A stretch of DNA of 32,541 nt from Acidimicrobiaceae bacterium (GTDB lineage Bacteria; Actinomycetota; Acidimicrobiia; Acidimicrobiales; Aldehydirespiratoraceae), in contig JAPPJC010000041.1 in the NCBI GenBank assembly GCA_028820455.1, positions 1-32,541 on the forward strand, in the 5' to 3' direction. This document shows positions 1 to 8,426 of the stretch, one piece after another; within the stretch, counting starts at the first letter, position 1, and each line of letters opens with the position of its first letter. The position numbers and the translations under genes were made by a program. The notes beneath the pieces were generated by a model that saw only the letters and a list, made by a program, of their open reading frames with translations, was not told the DNA's origin and ran no database searches.

Positions 1-51
1 TTAAGCACGCCGCCAGCGTTCGTCCTGAGCCAGGATCAAACTCTCCGTCGA
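1..51 (-). rRNA. rrs: 16S ribosomal RNA, 5' end (partial, runs off the window)
   Basis: The minus strand contains the universal bacterial 16S 5' segment AGAGTTTGATCCTGGCTCAG at 44-25, followed by the start of the conserved helix region ending in GGCGTGCTTAA. Aligning that segment to E. coli numbering (27F site, bases 8-27) puts base 1 of the mature rRNA near 51. The GACGAACGCTGGCGGCGTGCTTAA form is common in Actinomycetota. Only the first ~50 bases are present; the rest lies beyond position 1. Confidence 0.97.
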
Positions 52-526
52 GATTTCTAGCACCAGCAAAAGCCGGAACCGTCAATCGGTTGCACAACTG
101 TTTCTCACCATTAAATGATAAGTGCGTTAACAGTTGCTGCGTTTAGAGAGTCGATTGAAGCTACTGCTTCAATTATTGACTCAACTCGGTGTCTATAGAC
201 ACCGAAGCGGCTCAGTAGGTTAACTGAGCCTTATATTTTGACAGACATCGCCTATGTACCACGCAAGGCCCAAGGCGACACCCGCACTCGCTTTGCGTCC
301 GTCTCTTCCGATTTCAAAAAACAATTCCACCGACCAGATTACAGGTTACCTAGAATTACTAGGTAACCCAGATCAGACAAGCACGAAGACAATAAAACTG
401 CGATAGCCCTTGACTGTGCTAGACTGTACTAGCTTCTGACCAGTCTTGCTGCGCCTGCTGCAATTGCAAATTCAAATGCAATAATGAATGTAAGTCAAAA
501 TGCAAAACCATCAAGGCAGAAAAACC
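52..526 (-). promoter_or_regulatory. 16S rRNA leader with a series of perfect hairpins
   Basis: There is no protein gene between the 16S 5' end and tyrS. Reading towards the 16S there are perfect stem-loops: 344-368 (10-bp stem GGTTACCTAG, 5-nt loop), 209-230 (8-bp stem GGCTCAGT, 6-nt loop), 186-205 (20-bp palindrome centred on CTATAG) and 154-173 (8-bp stem ATTGAAGC, 4-nt loop). Leader regions of rRNA operons usually hold processing stems and antitermination signals, which is the likely role. The exact function of each hairpin is inference. Confidence 0.6.
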
Positions 527-556
527 ATTGTATCGAAATACAGATATCAACAACAA
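527..556 (-). promoter_or_regulatory. Candidate rRNA promoter (TTGTTG - 18 bp - TACAAT)
   Basis: On the minus strand a -35-like TTGTTG (556-551) is followed after 18 bp by a -10-like TACAAT (532-527), firing towards the 16S gene about 470 bp downstream. The position between the tyrS stop and the rRNA leader suits an rRNA promoter. Other AT-rich boxes exist in the leader, so additional start sites are possible. Confidence 0.4.
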
Positions 557-611
557 CCCTTAGACAAAAATTACAAAAAAAGCGATTTCTAAGACTAACG
601 ATCCCGAATAG

Positions 612-1877
612 TTACTCTAACACAAACAAATGATGCAACTTGCGGCCTCGTTGAAGCAGCAAAAAGCGGCTAACTACTGGAGTGACGGATTCATCGGCTG
701 ATCGTATGCGGCGACCATTAACACGTATCCCACCTGCTTGGATTGTGCGCCGTGCTTCACTTTTTGAAGAGCAAACCCCTGAGAAAGCCAACATGTCGAC
801 TAGAGGTTCCAGAGCATCTACAATCGAACTTGAAATTTTGGTCTCAGGCACAACTCCCTGCACTGCTGAAAGAGCTTCACCAGTGAACTCAGTTCCCCCA
901 AACAACAGTTCAGCAGCAAGTTTTACCGACTTCACCGTGTCATGGCCATGCACAAGCCCGCATACTTCATCGGCTAACACACCCTGTGCACTACGTTTGT
1001 GGGGTTCATGGCTGTGATTGGCCATGATGTCCGCTATCTCTGACACTGGCAATAAAGTAAGCTGCAACAGCAAACGCTGCACATCACGATCGTCGGTGTT
1101 GATAAAGTACTGATGAAACTCATAAGGCAATGTGCGCTTAGGATCAAGCCACACTGCCCCATCTACGGTCTTGCCAAACTTGGTGCCATCAGCTCGAGTC
1201 ATAAGCGGCCAAGTTAGCCCATGCACTGCTTGACCTTCAAGCCGACGCACTAAATCAATGCCTGCGGTTATGTTGCCCCATTGATCTGATCCACCCACCT
1301 GAAGCTGGCAGTTAAAATTTTTGAACAGCCACTGGTAGTCGAAAGCTTGAAAAAGCATATAGGTAAACTCGGTAAAGGAAATTCCATGTGAGCCTGCCAT
1401 GCGAATGCGTACAGAATCTTTAGTCAACATCTGATTGACAGTTACATGCTTGCCTATGTCACGAAGAAAATCAATAAGAGTAACGCTACGGGTCCAATCT
1501 AGGTTGTTGACTAAGCGAGCAGCATTTGTGCCATCAAAGTCGATTAGGCCGCTCAGCTGAGATTGCAGTCCGGCTATATTGTCATTCAATGTTTCAACGT
1601 CCAACAGGTTGCGTTCACTGGTCCTACCACTGGGATCCCCCACCAGACCGGTAGCTCCTCCTAAAAGGAGTAGAGGCCGATGGCCTGCTTGTTGAAAACG
1701 CTTCGCCAACAGTACACCCACCAAGTTGCCCACGTGAAGGCTGCTTTGAGTGGGATCGATACCGTGATATAAGGTAACGGGGCCCGCTAGCAGTAAATCC
1801 TTTAGAGACTTTTCATCGGTATAGTCGTATAGGAGACTTCTGGATCGCAAATCATCGAAAATAGTATTACCTGACAT
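612..1877 (-). CDS. tyrS: Tyrosyl-tRNA synthetase
   Basis: Class I aminoacyl-tRNA synthetase charging tRNA-Tyr with tyrosine in the cytosol. The 421-residue length is normal for the bacterial TyrRS family. The HIGH-type motif reads HVGN (48-51), the tyrosine-binding stretch QVGGSDQWGN lies at 193-202, and the second signature is KFGKT (233-237), the usual bacterial TyrRS form of KMSKS. The C-terminal ~70 residues fit an S4-like RNA-binding domain. The ATG at 1877 is preceded by GGAAAG as a ribosome-binding site. It lies on the same strand as, and upstream of, the rRNA operon, and is divergent from the penicillin-binding protein gene. Identification is secure. Confidence 0.97.
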   Translation of the reverse strand: MSGNTIFDDLRSRSLLYDYTDEKSLKDLLLAGPVTLYHGIDPTQSSLHVGNLVGVLLAKRFQQAGHRPLLLLGGATGLVGDPSGRTSERNLLDVETLNDNIAGLQSQLSGLIDFDGTNAARLVNNLDWTRSVTLIDFLRDIGKHVTVNQMLTKDSVRIRMAGSHGISFTEFTYMLFQAFDYQWLFKNFNCQLQVGGSDQWGNITAGIDLVRRLEGQAVHGLTWPLMTRADGTKFGKTVDGAVWLDPKRTLPYEFHQYFINTDDRDVQRLLLQLTLLPVSEIADIMANHSHEPHKRSAQGVLADEVCGLVHGHDTVKSVKLAAELLFGGTEFTGEALSAVQGVVPETKISSSIVDALEPLVDMLAFSGVCSSKSEARRTIQAGGIRVNGRRIRSADESVTPVVSRFLLLQRGRKLHHLFVLE

Positions 1878-1918
1878 GACTTTCCAGCATAGGGCTATTT
1901 GAGTAGTTGAAGGCTACC

Positions 1919-2019
1919 AGTACACGAACATGACCACAAAAACGAATTGGCATCCATCGTCTGACTCCGCCACCCGGTGGGGCATCCATATTAGTACACG
2001 AACATGACCACAAAAACGA
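1919..2019. repeat. 27-bp direct duplication, offset 74 bp, upstream of the PBP gene
   Basis: A 27-bp segment beginning AGTACACGAACATGACC occurs identically at 1919-1945 and 1993-2019. Bases on both sides of each copy are unrelated, so the borders are sharp. The 47-bp spacer is itself unlike the flanks and holds a shorter repeat, GGCATCCAT (1949-1957 and 1981-1989). The right copy ends 19 bp before the PBP start codon, next to its ribosome-binding site. Confidence 0.9.
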
Positions 2020-2038
2020 TCGCGGGGAGGTAAAGCGT

Positions 2039-4558
2039 ATGCGGCATATACGGTTCATGGCTTTTCCCAATCAGACATCAAGACTACGGACATTCCTTGC
2101 TTCTTTTGGTTTTACTGCATTTTTGCTGGCAGGGGCTGCTTGCTCATATGAAGTGCCGAACTTTACTTTTGACGTACAAGATTTGGAAACCCCTCAAACA
2201 ACGCATATCTACGACCGCAACGGAAAAATAATCACTCAACTGCACAGCGAGCAAAGCCGAACAGATATCGACAACATAGACTTAGTTCCTCCATTGGTTC
2301 GCAACGCAGTAATAGCCATAGAAGACGAGCGTTTCTACAACCATGCTGGAATTGACCTAAAAGCCATCCTGCGAGCTGCACGTTCTAACGCTTCAAGCGG
2401 CACTATCAGCCAGGGGGGTTCAACAATCACCCAGCAATACGTGGGTAACGTATTCCTTGATCGTAGGGATCAAACCGTTACACGGAAGATTCAAGAAATT
2501 TTCATGGCATTACGATTCGAGCAGAATTTCAGTAAGGATTTTATTTTGCTACACTACCTCAACTGGGTTTATTTCGGTAACGGTGCCTACGGCATTGAAG
2601 CTGCAGCTCGAGAATACTTCGGAGCCCCTAACTGTGAATCACCTGCGCTTTCAAGTGACGGAACCCCCGCAGCTCGACTATCGAAAGTGTGCTTGAAAGT
2701 CAGCGAACTCACCATAGAACAAGCAGCCCTTTTAGCCGGACTCATCCAAAGACCCGGAGCTCTCGACCCTTACCGTCACCCAGAAGATGCTGTGAAACGC
2801 CGCAACTTAGTAATGAAACGAATGCTGGTCAACGACCTCATAACTGCCGAAGAATATGCAAACGCTGTCAAACAACCACTTGTGCTGGTGGAAGACGTTC
2901 CCATTCTTGAAAAAGAATATCCAGCTGCCTACTTTGTAGAAGATACCAAACAGTGGTTTCTTGATAATCCACGATTCGGATCCACCCGCGAACGGCGCAC
3001 TGAACTGCTTTTTGAGGGAGGTCTCGACATACACACTACCATCGATTTAAACCTGCAAGCAGATGCTGAGGCAGCCGTAGCAGCCATACTGCCTGACACG
3101 GGCCAAAATCCAGACGCTGCAGCTGTCGTACTCGGCATGAGTGGAAACGAGGAAGGTCACATTCTGACCATGATCGGCGGACGTGATTTTTTCCGTCAAG
3201 ACACTAGTGACAAAGATGCCAAGGTTAACTTGGCTACTGGGAAAGGTCGTCCAGCAGGCTCAGCCATGAAAACTATGGCATTAGCCACTGCCCTCACATT
3301 GGGAATGCCGATAAGCACTGCCTATGATGCCCCCAACGAGTTGGTCATAGATCGTCCCGACTTATGCGGCCCTAAACCTTGGACTGTGCGTGGAGGACGT
3401 GGCTCTACCAAAGAGATGCCTGTTGATGTAAACCTCACAACGGCTACTCAAAGTTCCATAAACACGGTTTACGCTCAACTAATTGTTGACATAGGTCCAC
3501 AGAAATTTGTGGAAATGGCTGAAAAACTGGGAGCTGACGAGCACAGCATATCACCCGTGTGTGCTGCTGTGCTAGGAACCGAGGATGTCAATACGCTAGA
3601 ACTGGCAACGATGTACTCCACCATAGGACGTTCGGGATGGAGAGTAGACCCGGTGATGGTCACGAAAATATTACGCCCAGACGGCACGACCTTATACCAA
3701 CATGAAGACAAAGCCACTTCTGTACTCGCCCCGTCTATAGCCAATTTAATCACCTCCGTACTTCAAGGCGCAATCACTAATGGAACTGGCAGGAAAGCTG
3801 CTATAGATCGGCCCGCAGCAGGTAAAACCGGCACCGCACAGAACTATGTAGATGCTTCTTTTGTGGGTTACACACCACAACGTGCCGCTGCGGTGTGGGT
3901 TGGTTACTCCAACGCACAAATACCCATGGTCCCACCTAAAACAGATATCAGAGTTTCCGGTGGAAGCTATCCTGCCATGATCTGGAGCGAGATAATGCTA
4001 GCCGCCCATAAAGGAATACTCGCAACCGATTTTCCAGACCCACCACCCCTGAGTCTGACGACTCCCACTACGATACCTTCTGAACTTGTTGCAGTGGAAA
4101 TCCCCGATTTTGCAGGAAACCTGTGGGATGAAAACGTACTTACCGCAGAACTCGCAGTGCTTGATCTGAAATTAGACTATGTAGAGATCGAAACTGCCGA
4201 GTTCACGGAAGGAACAATCATCGGACAAATCCCCGCTGCAAGGTCTTTACAGCCAAGCGGTACGACCGTAATTTTAGAAGTGGCTGTAGAACCGGAAATT
4301 CCTGCTATCATCACCGCGCCAGATGTAGTAGGCTTAAGCGCAGGAGAGGCTCGCCAATTGTTGGCGGCAGCGGGTTTACCAGTAGACGAAATATTAGAAC
4401 CACAATTCATCGATGGTGTTATTGCAGGTGGATTGAATAGTGTTTGGAGGCAATCTCCTTCAGCTGGAGCTACGCTGACTCCTGGCCAAGTAGTAGCAAT
4501 CTGGATCAATCCTGATTTTAGAGACTTGGATATCACCCATTTGATAGAAGGATCCTAG
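2039..4558 (+). CDS. Bifunctional class A penicillin-binding protein with C-terminal PASTA domains
   Basis: Peptidoglycan polymerase and crosslinker anchored in the membrane. An N-terminal hydrophobic segment (about 19-36) is followed by a GT51 glycosyltransferase domain with EDERF (95-99, catalytic Glu95), GGSTITQQ (126-133) and the FGNGAYGIEAAA region (179-190). The transpeptidase domain has SAMK (408-411, nucleophile Ser408), SIN (473-475) and KTGTA (596-600). Two PASTA-like domains follow (about 686-750 and 758-824), which in this family bind peptidoglycan or beta-lactams. The 839-residue length fits actinobacterial PonA-type proteins. The start ATG has a strong GGGGAGG site 8 nt upstream; an in-frame ATG at codon 7 is the alternative. 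It is transcribed away from tyrS. Confidence 0.95.
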   Translation: MRHIRFMAFPNQTSRLRTFLASFGFTAFLLAGAACSYEVPNFTFDVQDLETPQTTHIYDRNGKIITQLHSEQSRTDIDNIDLVPPLVRNAVIAIEDERFYNHAGIDLKAILRAARSNASSGTISQGGSTITQQYVGNVFLDRRDQTVTRKIQEIFMALRFEQNFSKDFILLHYLNWVYFGNGAYGIEAAAREYFGAPNCESPALSSDGTPAARLSKVCLKVSELTIEQAALLAGLIQRPGALDPYRHPEDAVKRRNLVMKRMLVNDLITAEEYANAVKQPLVLVEDVPILEKEYPAAYFVEDTKQWFLDNPRFGSTRERRTELLFEGGLDIHTTIDLNLQADAEAAVAAILPDTGQNPDAAAVVLGMSGNEEGHILTMIGGRDFFRQDTSDKDAKVNLATGKGRPAGSAMKTMALATALTLGMPISTAYDAPNELVIDRPDLCGPKPWTVRGGRGSTKEMPVDVNLTTATQSSINTVYAQLIVDIGPQKFVEMAEKLGADEHSISPVCAAVLGTEDVNTLELATMYSTIGRSGWRVDPVMVTKILRPDGTTLYQHEDKATSVLAPSIANLITSVLQGAITNGTGRKAAIDRPAAGKTGTAQNYVDASFVGYTPQRAAAVWVGYSNAQIPMVPPKTDIRVSGGSYPAMIWSEIMLAAHKGILATDFPDPPPLSLTTPTTIPSELVAVEIPDFAGNLWDENVLTAELAVLDLKLDYVEIETAEFTEGTIIGQIPAARSLQPSGTTVILEVAVEPEIPAIITAPDVVGLSAGEARQLLAAAGLPVDEILEPQFIDGVIAGGLNSVWRQSPSAGATLTPGQVVAIWINPDFRDLDITHLIEGS

Positions 4559-4682
4559 CCATCATCTCGAACCTAAGCCTATGTCATCAAGTTCGAACTG
4601 CTGACCGAAAGATGATTGAAGCACAAGTAGGTAAACGAATCCGACCGACTACACTCACGACGGTGGATGGTCACTAGCAAAA

Positions 4683-5279
4683 ATGATCAAAACACAGATG
4701 CGGCAACAGCATAAGGCTACGATGGCAAATTACAGCCACCTCGCGAAAGCCGGCCGTTTTCTAGCTGCAATTTTCATTGGAGGATCTTTTGTTTTCTGGG
4801 TGTGGGCTTTCACACCATGGGCACGCTATGAGAATCCAGCTCGACTTGATGATCATGCTTTCGCAGTGTGGGCTAATGAACTTTGTATACAAACCCATTC
4901 TGTAATCAACGCTCTACCATCCCCCCGACAAGCTGATTCATTCAAGCAGCGTGCCACGCACATTAGTCAAGGCTCAAACGAAATCGATTCCCTTATAACA
5001 AACTTACGTGCCAAAGCCAATAATCTTTCAACAACAACCTCAGGCGATGGACCTGCGGATGTGGAACTTATCAATAGCTGGCTATCCGATTGGGATGTTT
5101 ACCTATCTGATCGAAGAGCCCATGAAGCCAAATTGAGAACAGCCGACAGCAACACACCTGATCGTGAACTATGGTTCTTGATGAGCGATATCATGCCTGG
5201 AGGGGTATACAGTGAACGGATGAACGGATTCGCTCGCCTCAACAACATGGATGCCTGCCAAACCCCAGGCGATCTGTAG
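4683..5279 (+). CDS. Small single-pass membrane protein, function unknown
   Basis: I do not recognise this 198-residue protein. One transmembrane helix is visible at about 25-43, followed by an outside (or periplasm-like) part of ~150 residues, mostly helical in character, with only two cysteines (68 and 192) that could form a disulfide. A Ser/Thr-rich linker lies near 115-123. It follows the penicillin-binding protein on the same strand after 124 bp, so a cell-envelope role is possible but only inferred. No good ribosome-binding site precedes the ATG at 4683; the in-frame ATG at 4722 (codon 14, AAGG upstream, just before the membrane helix) may be the true start. Confidence 0.7.
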   Translation: MIKTQMRQQHKATMANYSHLAKAGRFLAAIFIGGSFVFWVWAFTPWARYENPARLDDHAFAVWANELCIQTHSVINALPSPRQADSFKQRATHISQGSNEIDSLITNLRAKANNLSTTTSGDGPADVELINSWLSDWDVYLSDRRAHEAKLRTADSNTPDRELWFLMSDIMPGGVYSERMNGFARLNNMDACQTPGDL

Positions 5280-5303
5280 CAATCCTTGATCTGCAACAGT
5301 TTT

Positions 5304-5410
5304 AAGGCGATCCGTGATAAGGTCTGACAAGCCCGTAGCGCGACAATAAGAACACTACCAGGAAACAGAAGTTGACAACAATTTAGAAGGCGATCCTTAG
5401 AAGGCGATCC
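5304..5410. repeat. Short repeats of AAGGCGATCC
   Basis: TAGAAGGCGATCC stands twice in near-tandem (5384-5396 and 5398-5410, offset 14 bp), and AAGGCGATCC once more at 5304-5313. A variant, AGGCGATCT, overlaps the stop of the upstream gene (about 5268-5276). The block separates two convergent genes. No terminator-like hairpin with a T run is visible. Confidence 0.75.
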
Positions 5411-5430
5411 CCAACATGTCTGCAACAACT

Positions 5431-5787
5431 TCAAACCGCAGTTGAAGCAGACACCTCTTCATCGCTGGGGACTGCCACATCAGGCAAATAGTGCGTATAC
5501 AAACTACTTATCGCCTCTTTTAAAGCTTGTTCAGTATCATCGTTGAGACTAGCAGTTTGAGCATCGACAAGTTCTGCTGTAACAACGGAACCATAAATGT
5601 GGACAGTACGCAATTTGCCAGTATCCAGCAGACGTCCAGCTAGCCTGTCGGATGCTCTATCACCGGTTATTTCATCGTCTTTCACGTAGTATTCATGGCC
5701 CATGCCTGTGATAGTACGATTTAGTTCAAAGCGTACAATACCTGGACGTGGCGATGATGTGCCTAAGAACTTGACTTGCTGACCCAT
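5431..5787 (-). CDS. Possible Nfu/NifU N-terminal-like protein
   Basis: A 118-residue acidic protein. Residues ~18-85 resemble the layout of the Nfu N-terminal (PF08712-type) domain: VRFELNRTITGMG, then a run around ASDRLAGRLLD, and a beta strand like VHIYGSVVTAEL where that family has its 'V-I-G-V-T-V' strand. Such domains occur beside iron-sulfur scaffold modules, but the CxxC-bearing C-terminal NifU domain is absent, so no Fe-S function can be claimed. The start ATG has AGAAGG five bases upstream. It is convergent with the membrane-protein gene at 4683-5279. The family assignment is tentative; the ORF itself looks real. Confidence 0.6.
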   Translation of the reverse strand: MGQQVKFLGTSSPRPGIVRFELNRTITGMGHEYYVKDDEITGDRASDRLAGRLLDTGKLRTVHIYGSVVTAELVDAQTASLNDDTEQALKEAISSLYTHYLPDVAVPSDEEVSASTAV

Positions 5788-5904
5788 TAGCCTTCTAGGC
5801 TACTGGCAAACAAGCCTTTTAAGGTGGTCTGTGAACCTGGAAGTTGATATCCGCTGCACGCCAGCGCACTCATAAGCAACAAGTGGCCAACCGTTTTAGT
5901 GCAC

Positions 5905-5932
5905 TTGACATCTACTATTCATGCACAATGAT
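5905..5932 (+). promoter_or_regulatory. Promoter-like site (TTGACA - 16 bp - AATGAT)
   Basis: A perfect -35 consensus TTGACA (5905-5910) is followed after 16 bp by AATGAT (5927-5932). It points into the gene-free stretch 5933-6378, where the next protein gene is on the opposite strand. A promoter with no obvious downstream reading frame is the main reason to suspect an RNA product here. Confidence 0.35.
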
Positions 5933-6005
5933 CGTGTGGTCATAAAGATTATAAAGTTACAAATGCGCTAACCGATGCTATCCTAAGCATCTATGGGATA
6001 CCCCG

Positions 6006-6016
6006 CCCCCCCCCCC
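6006..6016. repeat. C11 homopolymer tract
   Basis: Eleven C in a row, preceded by CCCCG. It lies in the spacer between two minus-strand genes, about 220 bp upstream of the 5431-5787 gene. Tracts of this length are prone to slipped-strand length change. Confidence 0.9.
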
Positions 6017-6378
6017 TGAAGTGGTACTTTCCAGAGGGAGGAGAGAATGTTGGTTTCAATAAGGCTGGGTTGCGGTATGTTGTTGGCGACATAAGTCTTT
6101 TCCGAGAGGTAGTTCAAAACTCTTTAGACGCCAAAGACTAAAACCACGACGACATGGTAGTGGTTGAACTTGCGTGTACGACTATGCGATCGGACGCAAT
6201 CGATGGAGTTGGGTTGTCCGCAACACTGCAACGATCCATGATCGCTCGTTCACTACTACCGAAACCTCGTCTATAACTACTGAAGAAGAACAGCACCGCT
6301 ATGCGTTACCTACCACAACGAAAAACGAGCGGCCATTGAAAGCAGGCTGCAGAGAGCTGTTCACCCCCTTACACAAGA

Positions 6379-7260
6379 CTAGGGATCAACCGTTCCCGAG
6401 ACAGTTTGAGAGGGGTCGGTGGGCGGACATAGCTTGTTTACGAACGCCCAGTTACGGCGATGGAAGTCGCTGATCCCCCATGTTTGCAGCGCGGCTATAT
6501 GGTGTGGACACTGGTAGCCTTTGTTGGAAGCAAACCGGTAGGCAGGATATTTCTTGGCTGCAGCTACCATAATTCGATCACGTGTGACTTTCGCGACTAT
6601 CGAAGCTGCGGCTATTGTCAAACTTTTGGTGTCGCCCCTCACTACAGTGGTCACAGCTGGGGCATCAGTCTGATTCCTCACATCATGGAAACGAGCTTTA
6701 AGCCCACCGTTTGTAACGGCAGACGACTGAGAAACACAAACACTGCTCGCCGCAAAAGAACCCTGTTTGGCTTGATTGGCCTCGTCTAGGTCTAGCTTCA
6801 GGGCGATCGGATTTTTGGGGTTAGAGTTAGAGTGGTCAGCTGGTTTTGTGCTGGTGGGATGATCGGGTTTGGGTGTAACAAAATCCCAAGGACCGTCCAC
6901 TAACACATGATCAACCGAAAGAGCGATACCATCAAGAGCACGTTTAGCTGCTAGACGTTGAGCAACCGACATGCCCAACTGAACGCATTCTTCTACGGTA
7001 GCATGAGCTATGCAGACAGCTCGAGCCCAGCCGATGATACGGTCATGCAGTTTTTCTCTAACAGCAGGAGTAAGTTTCTTAGAATCCTGAACCTGCGAGA
7101 TCGGTCTATCAGGGTCAACCACAACCGCAGCTACCGTCAATGGTCCAGCCCACGAGCCGCGACCAACCTCATCCATCCCTACAACCACGTCTACGCCAGC
7201 ATCCCACAAGTGCCGTTCTAACTGCAAAGTAGCAGCAACTCTTTTGTGATTACAAGGCAT
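6379..7260 (-). CDS. rnhB: Ribonuclease HII with a ~70-residue insertion
   Basis: Endonuclease that cleaves the RNA strand of RNA-DNA hybrids and removes misincorporated ribonucleotides. In the numbering from the TTG at 7263, DEVGRGS (31-37) gives the metal ligands Asp31 and Glu32; Asp123 is in VLVDG and Asp211 in VVRGD; IAAASIVAKVTRD (217-229) and the basic SDFHRRNW end follow. In E. coli RNase HII the last two acidic residues are 18 apart; here they are 88 apart, so about 70 residues rich in Pro, Ser, Asn, Lys and Asp are inserted beside the active site. The insertion is in frame and conserved blocks resume cleanly, so the enzyme may be active. ATG at 7260 is preferred over the TTG one codon earlier. 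Confidence 0.95.
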   Translation of the reverse strand: MPCNHKRVAATLQLERHLWDAGVDVVVGMDEVGRGSWAGPLTVAAVVVDPDRPISQVQDSKKLTPAVREKLHDRIIGWARAVCIAHATVEECVQLGMSVAQRLAAKRALDGIALSVDHVLVDGPWDFVTPKPDHPTSTKPADHSNSNPKNPIALKLDLDEANQAKQGSFAASSVCVSQSSAVTNGGLKARFHDVRNQTDAPAVTTVVRGDTKSLTIAAASIVAKVTRDRIMVAAAKKYPAYRFASNKGYQCPHHIAALQTWGISDFHRRNWAFVNKLCPPTDPSQTVSGTVDP

Positions 7261-7290
7261 CAACTTACAAGATGATACAGCTTAAACGGG

Positions 7291-7313
7291 TTTGATGTCT
7301 ATATTTGATGTCT
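7291..7313. repeat. 13-bp offset short tandem duplication between rnhB and gpsA
   Basis: TTTGATGTCT occurs at 7291-7300 and 7304-7313 in the 76-bp spacer between gpsA (upstream on the minus strand) and rnhB. It belongs to the short-offset class of local duplications seen across the window. Confidence 0.7.
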
Positions 7314-7336
7314 CTAAAATAGTGGCTTCCCTGAAA

Positions 7337-8335
7337 TCAAAAGTTGATCTCACTGGTTAAAGGACGATCAAGTAAAGCCTGCAAAGCTTCTGCAGGAGAT
7401 TGTTCGTTGTCAATTATAGACTGCACAGTTTCTGCGATGGGCATACTGACCCCAAGCGATTTAGCCAGTGCAACAACCACCGGGGTGGATTTCACGCCTT
7501 CGGCCACCTGGCCTAAGGAAGACACAATTTTTGATATGGACATCCCTTGGCCTAAACGTTCACCTACGTGACGATTCCTGCTCTGAGTACTCATGCAGGT
7601 GGCTACAAGGTCGCCCATCCCGGCTAGCCCAGCGAAAGTCAGTGGATTACCCCCAACAGCGACCCCGAGGCGAGTCATCTCTGCTAATCCTCGTGTGATC
7701 AGTGCAGCTTTAGTGTTGTTACCCGCTCCAAGGCCTTCAGCAATTCCTGAAGCAAGAGCTATGACATTCTTAGTGGCACCTGCCATCTCAGCACCCACCA
7801 CATCTGTGCCAATATAAATACGGAAATAATTGACCGCTAACACACGATAAATCTGCTCTGTTGCCGATTGATCGGTCATAGCCAAAACAGCAGCAGTAGC
7901 ATAACCTGACATTATTTCCTTAGCCAGGTTCGGCCCGGTTAAAACACCCACAGGTCGATCTGAAAGTTCACTGAGCACTACTTCGGTCATGCGCATAGCC
8001 GTATTGTTTTCCAACCCTTTTGCGAGTGATAACACTGGAGTATCATTACTGATGTATGGGCTCAATTGCTTAACAGCATTACGAAAACCTTGTGACGGGA
8101 CTGCCATGATCAGCACATCTGCACCTTCAACTGCTTCGGCTATCTCCGTTGTGGCCCGAAGATCCGGGTGTAAAAAATATCCGGCTAGATAACGGGAGTT
8201 GACTCTCTTATGGTTGATAGCATAAGCTATAGCTCGATTCCGGACATACAAGACAGTAGGAGTATTATACGCGCACAAATGGGCTACTGTTGTGCCCCAC
8301 GAACCACCACCGATCACGGCAACACGCGCACTCAC
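7337..8335 (-). CDS. gpsA: NAD(P)-dependent glycerol-3-phosphate dehydrogenase
   Basis: Reduces dihydroxyacetone phosphate to sn-glycerol 3-phosphate, the backbone for phospholipids. The N-terminal Rossmann motif is GGGSWGTT (9-16); SLAKGLE carries the conserved Lys106, ATKN the catalytic Lys189, and GNNTKAALITRGLAEM (205-220) is the family signature. The 332-residue length is normal. The start is GTG at 8335; no better in-frame ATG exists before the Rossmann motif. rnhB follows on the same strand after 76 bp, and cofC is divergent. It supplies precursor for the phosphatidylinositol lipids made by the genes at 12.8-16.1 kb. Identification is secure. Confidence 0.97.
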   Translation of the reverse strand: MSARVAVIGGGSWGTTVAHLCAYNTPTVLYVRNRAIAYAINHKRVNSRYLAGYFLHPDLRATTEIAEAVEGADVLIMAVPSQGFRNAVKQLSPYISNDTPVLSLAKGLENNTAMRMTEVVLSELSDRPVGVLTGPNLAKEIMSGYATAAVLAMTDQSATEQIYRVLAVNYFRIYIGTDVVGAEMAGATKNVIALASGIAEGLGAGNNTKAALITRGLAEMTRLGVAVGGNPLTFAGLAGMGDLVATCMSTQSRNRHVGERLGQGMSISKIVSSLGQVAEGVKSTPVVVALAKSLGVSMPIAETVQSIIDNEQSPAEALQALLDRPLTSEINF

Positions 8336-8372
8336 ATTAGCAATACTAGAGTTTATTCTTGTGACTTACAGC

Positions 8373-8404
8373 TTTCCTGATATTTTTATTTCCTAATATT
8401 TTTA
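8373..8404. repeat. 16-bp tandem duplication between gpsA and cofC
   Basis: TTTCCTGATATTTTTA (8373-8388) is followed directly by TTTCCTAATATTTTTA (8389-8404), one mismatch in 16. It lies in the divergent spacer and could duplicate a promoter element, since each unit contains an AT-rich TATTTTTA stretch. Confidence 0.8.
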
Positions 8405-8426
8405 CTGATCTAAAATCACAAAACCA

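Larger units (their letters stand above)
5788..6378. other. Gene-free stretch with a promoter-like site, C11 tract and several hairpins
   Basis: No convincing protein gene is seen. On the plus strand a promoter-like pair lies at 5905-5932, a run of 11 C at 6006-6016, then a run of short stems: TATGT/ACATA (about 6076-6093), AGTCTTT/AAAGACT (about 6094-6139), AACCAC/GTGGTT (about 6140-6164) and TTGCGT/ACGCAA (about 6169-6198). This could be an unannotated structured RNA, a decayed gene or chance. I find none of the signature sequences of RNase P RNA, tmRNA or SRP RNA. Confidence 0.4.

Noticed and set aside
1867-2070. Minus-strand frame of 67 codons between tyrS and the PBP gene
   Set aside because: It overlaps the starts of two well-supported genes and consists largely of the duplicated 27-bp segment; no family resemblance.
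6174-6473. Plus-strand frame of 99 codons with GTG start
   Set aside because: No ribosome-binding site, overlaps the 3' end of rnhB on the other strand, and the sequence shows no recognisable fold or family.
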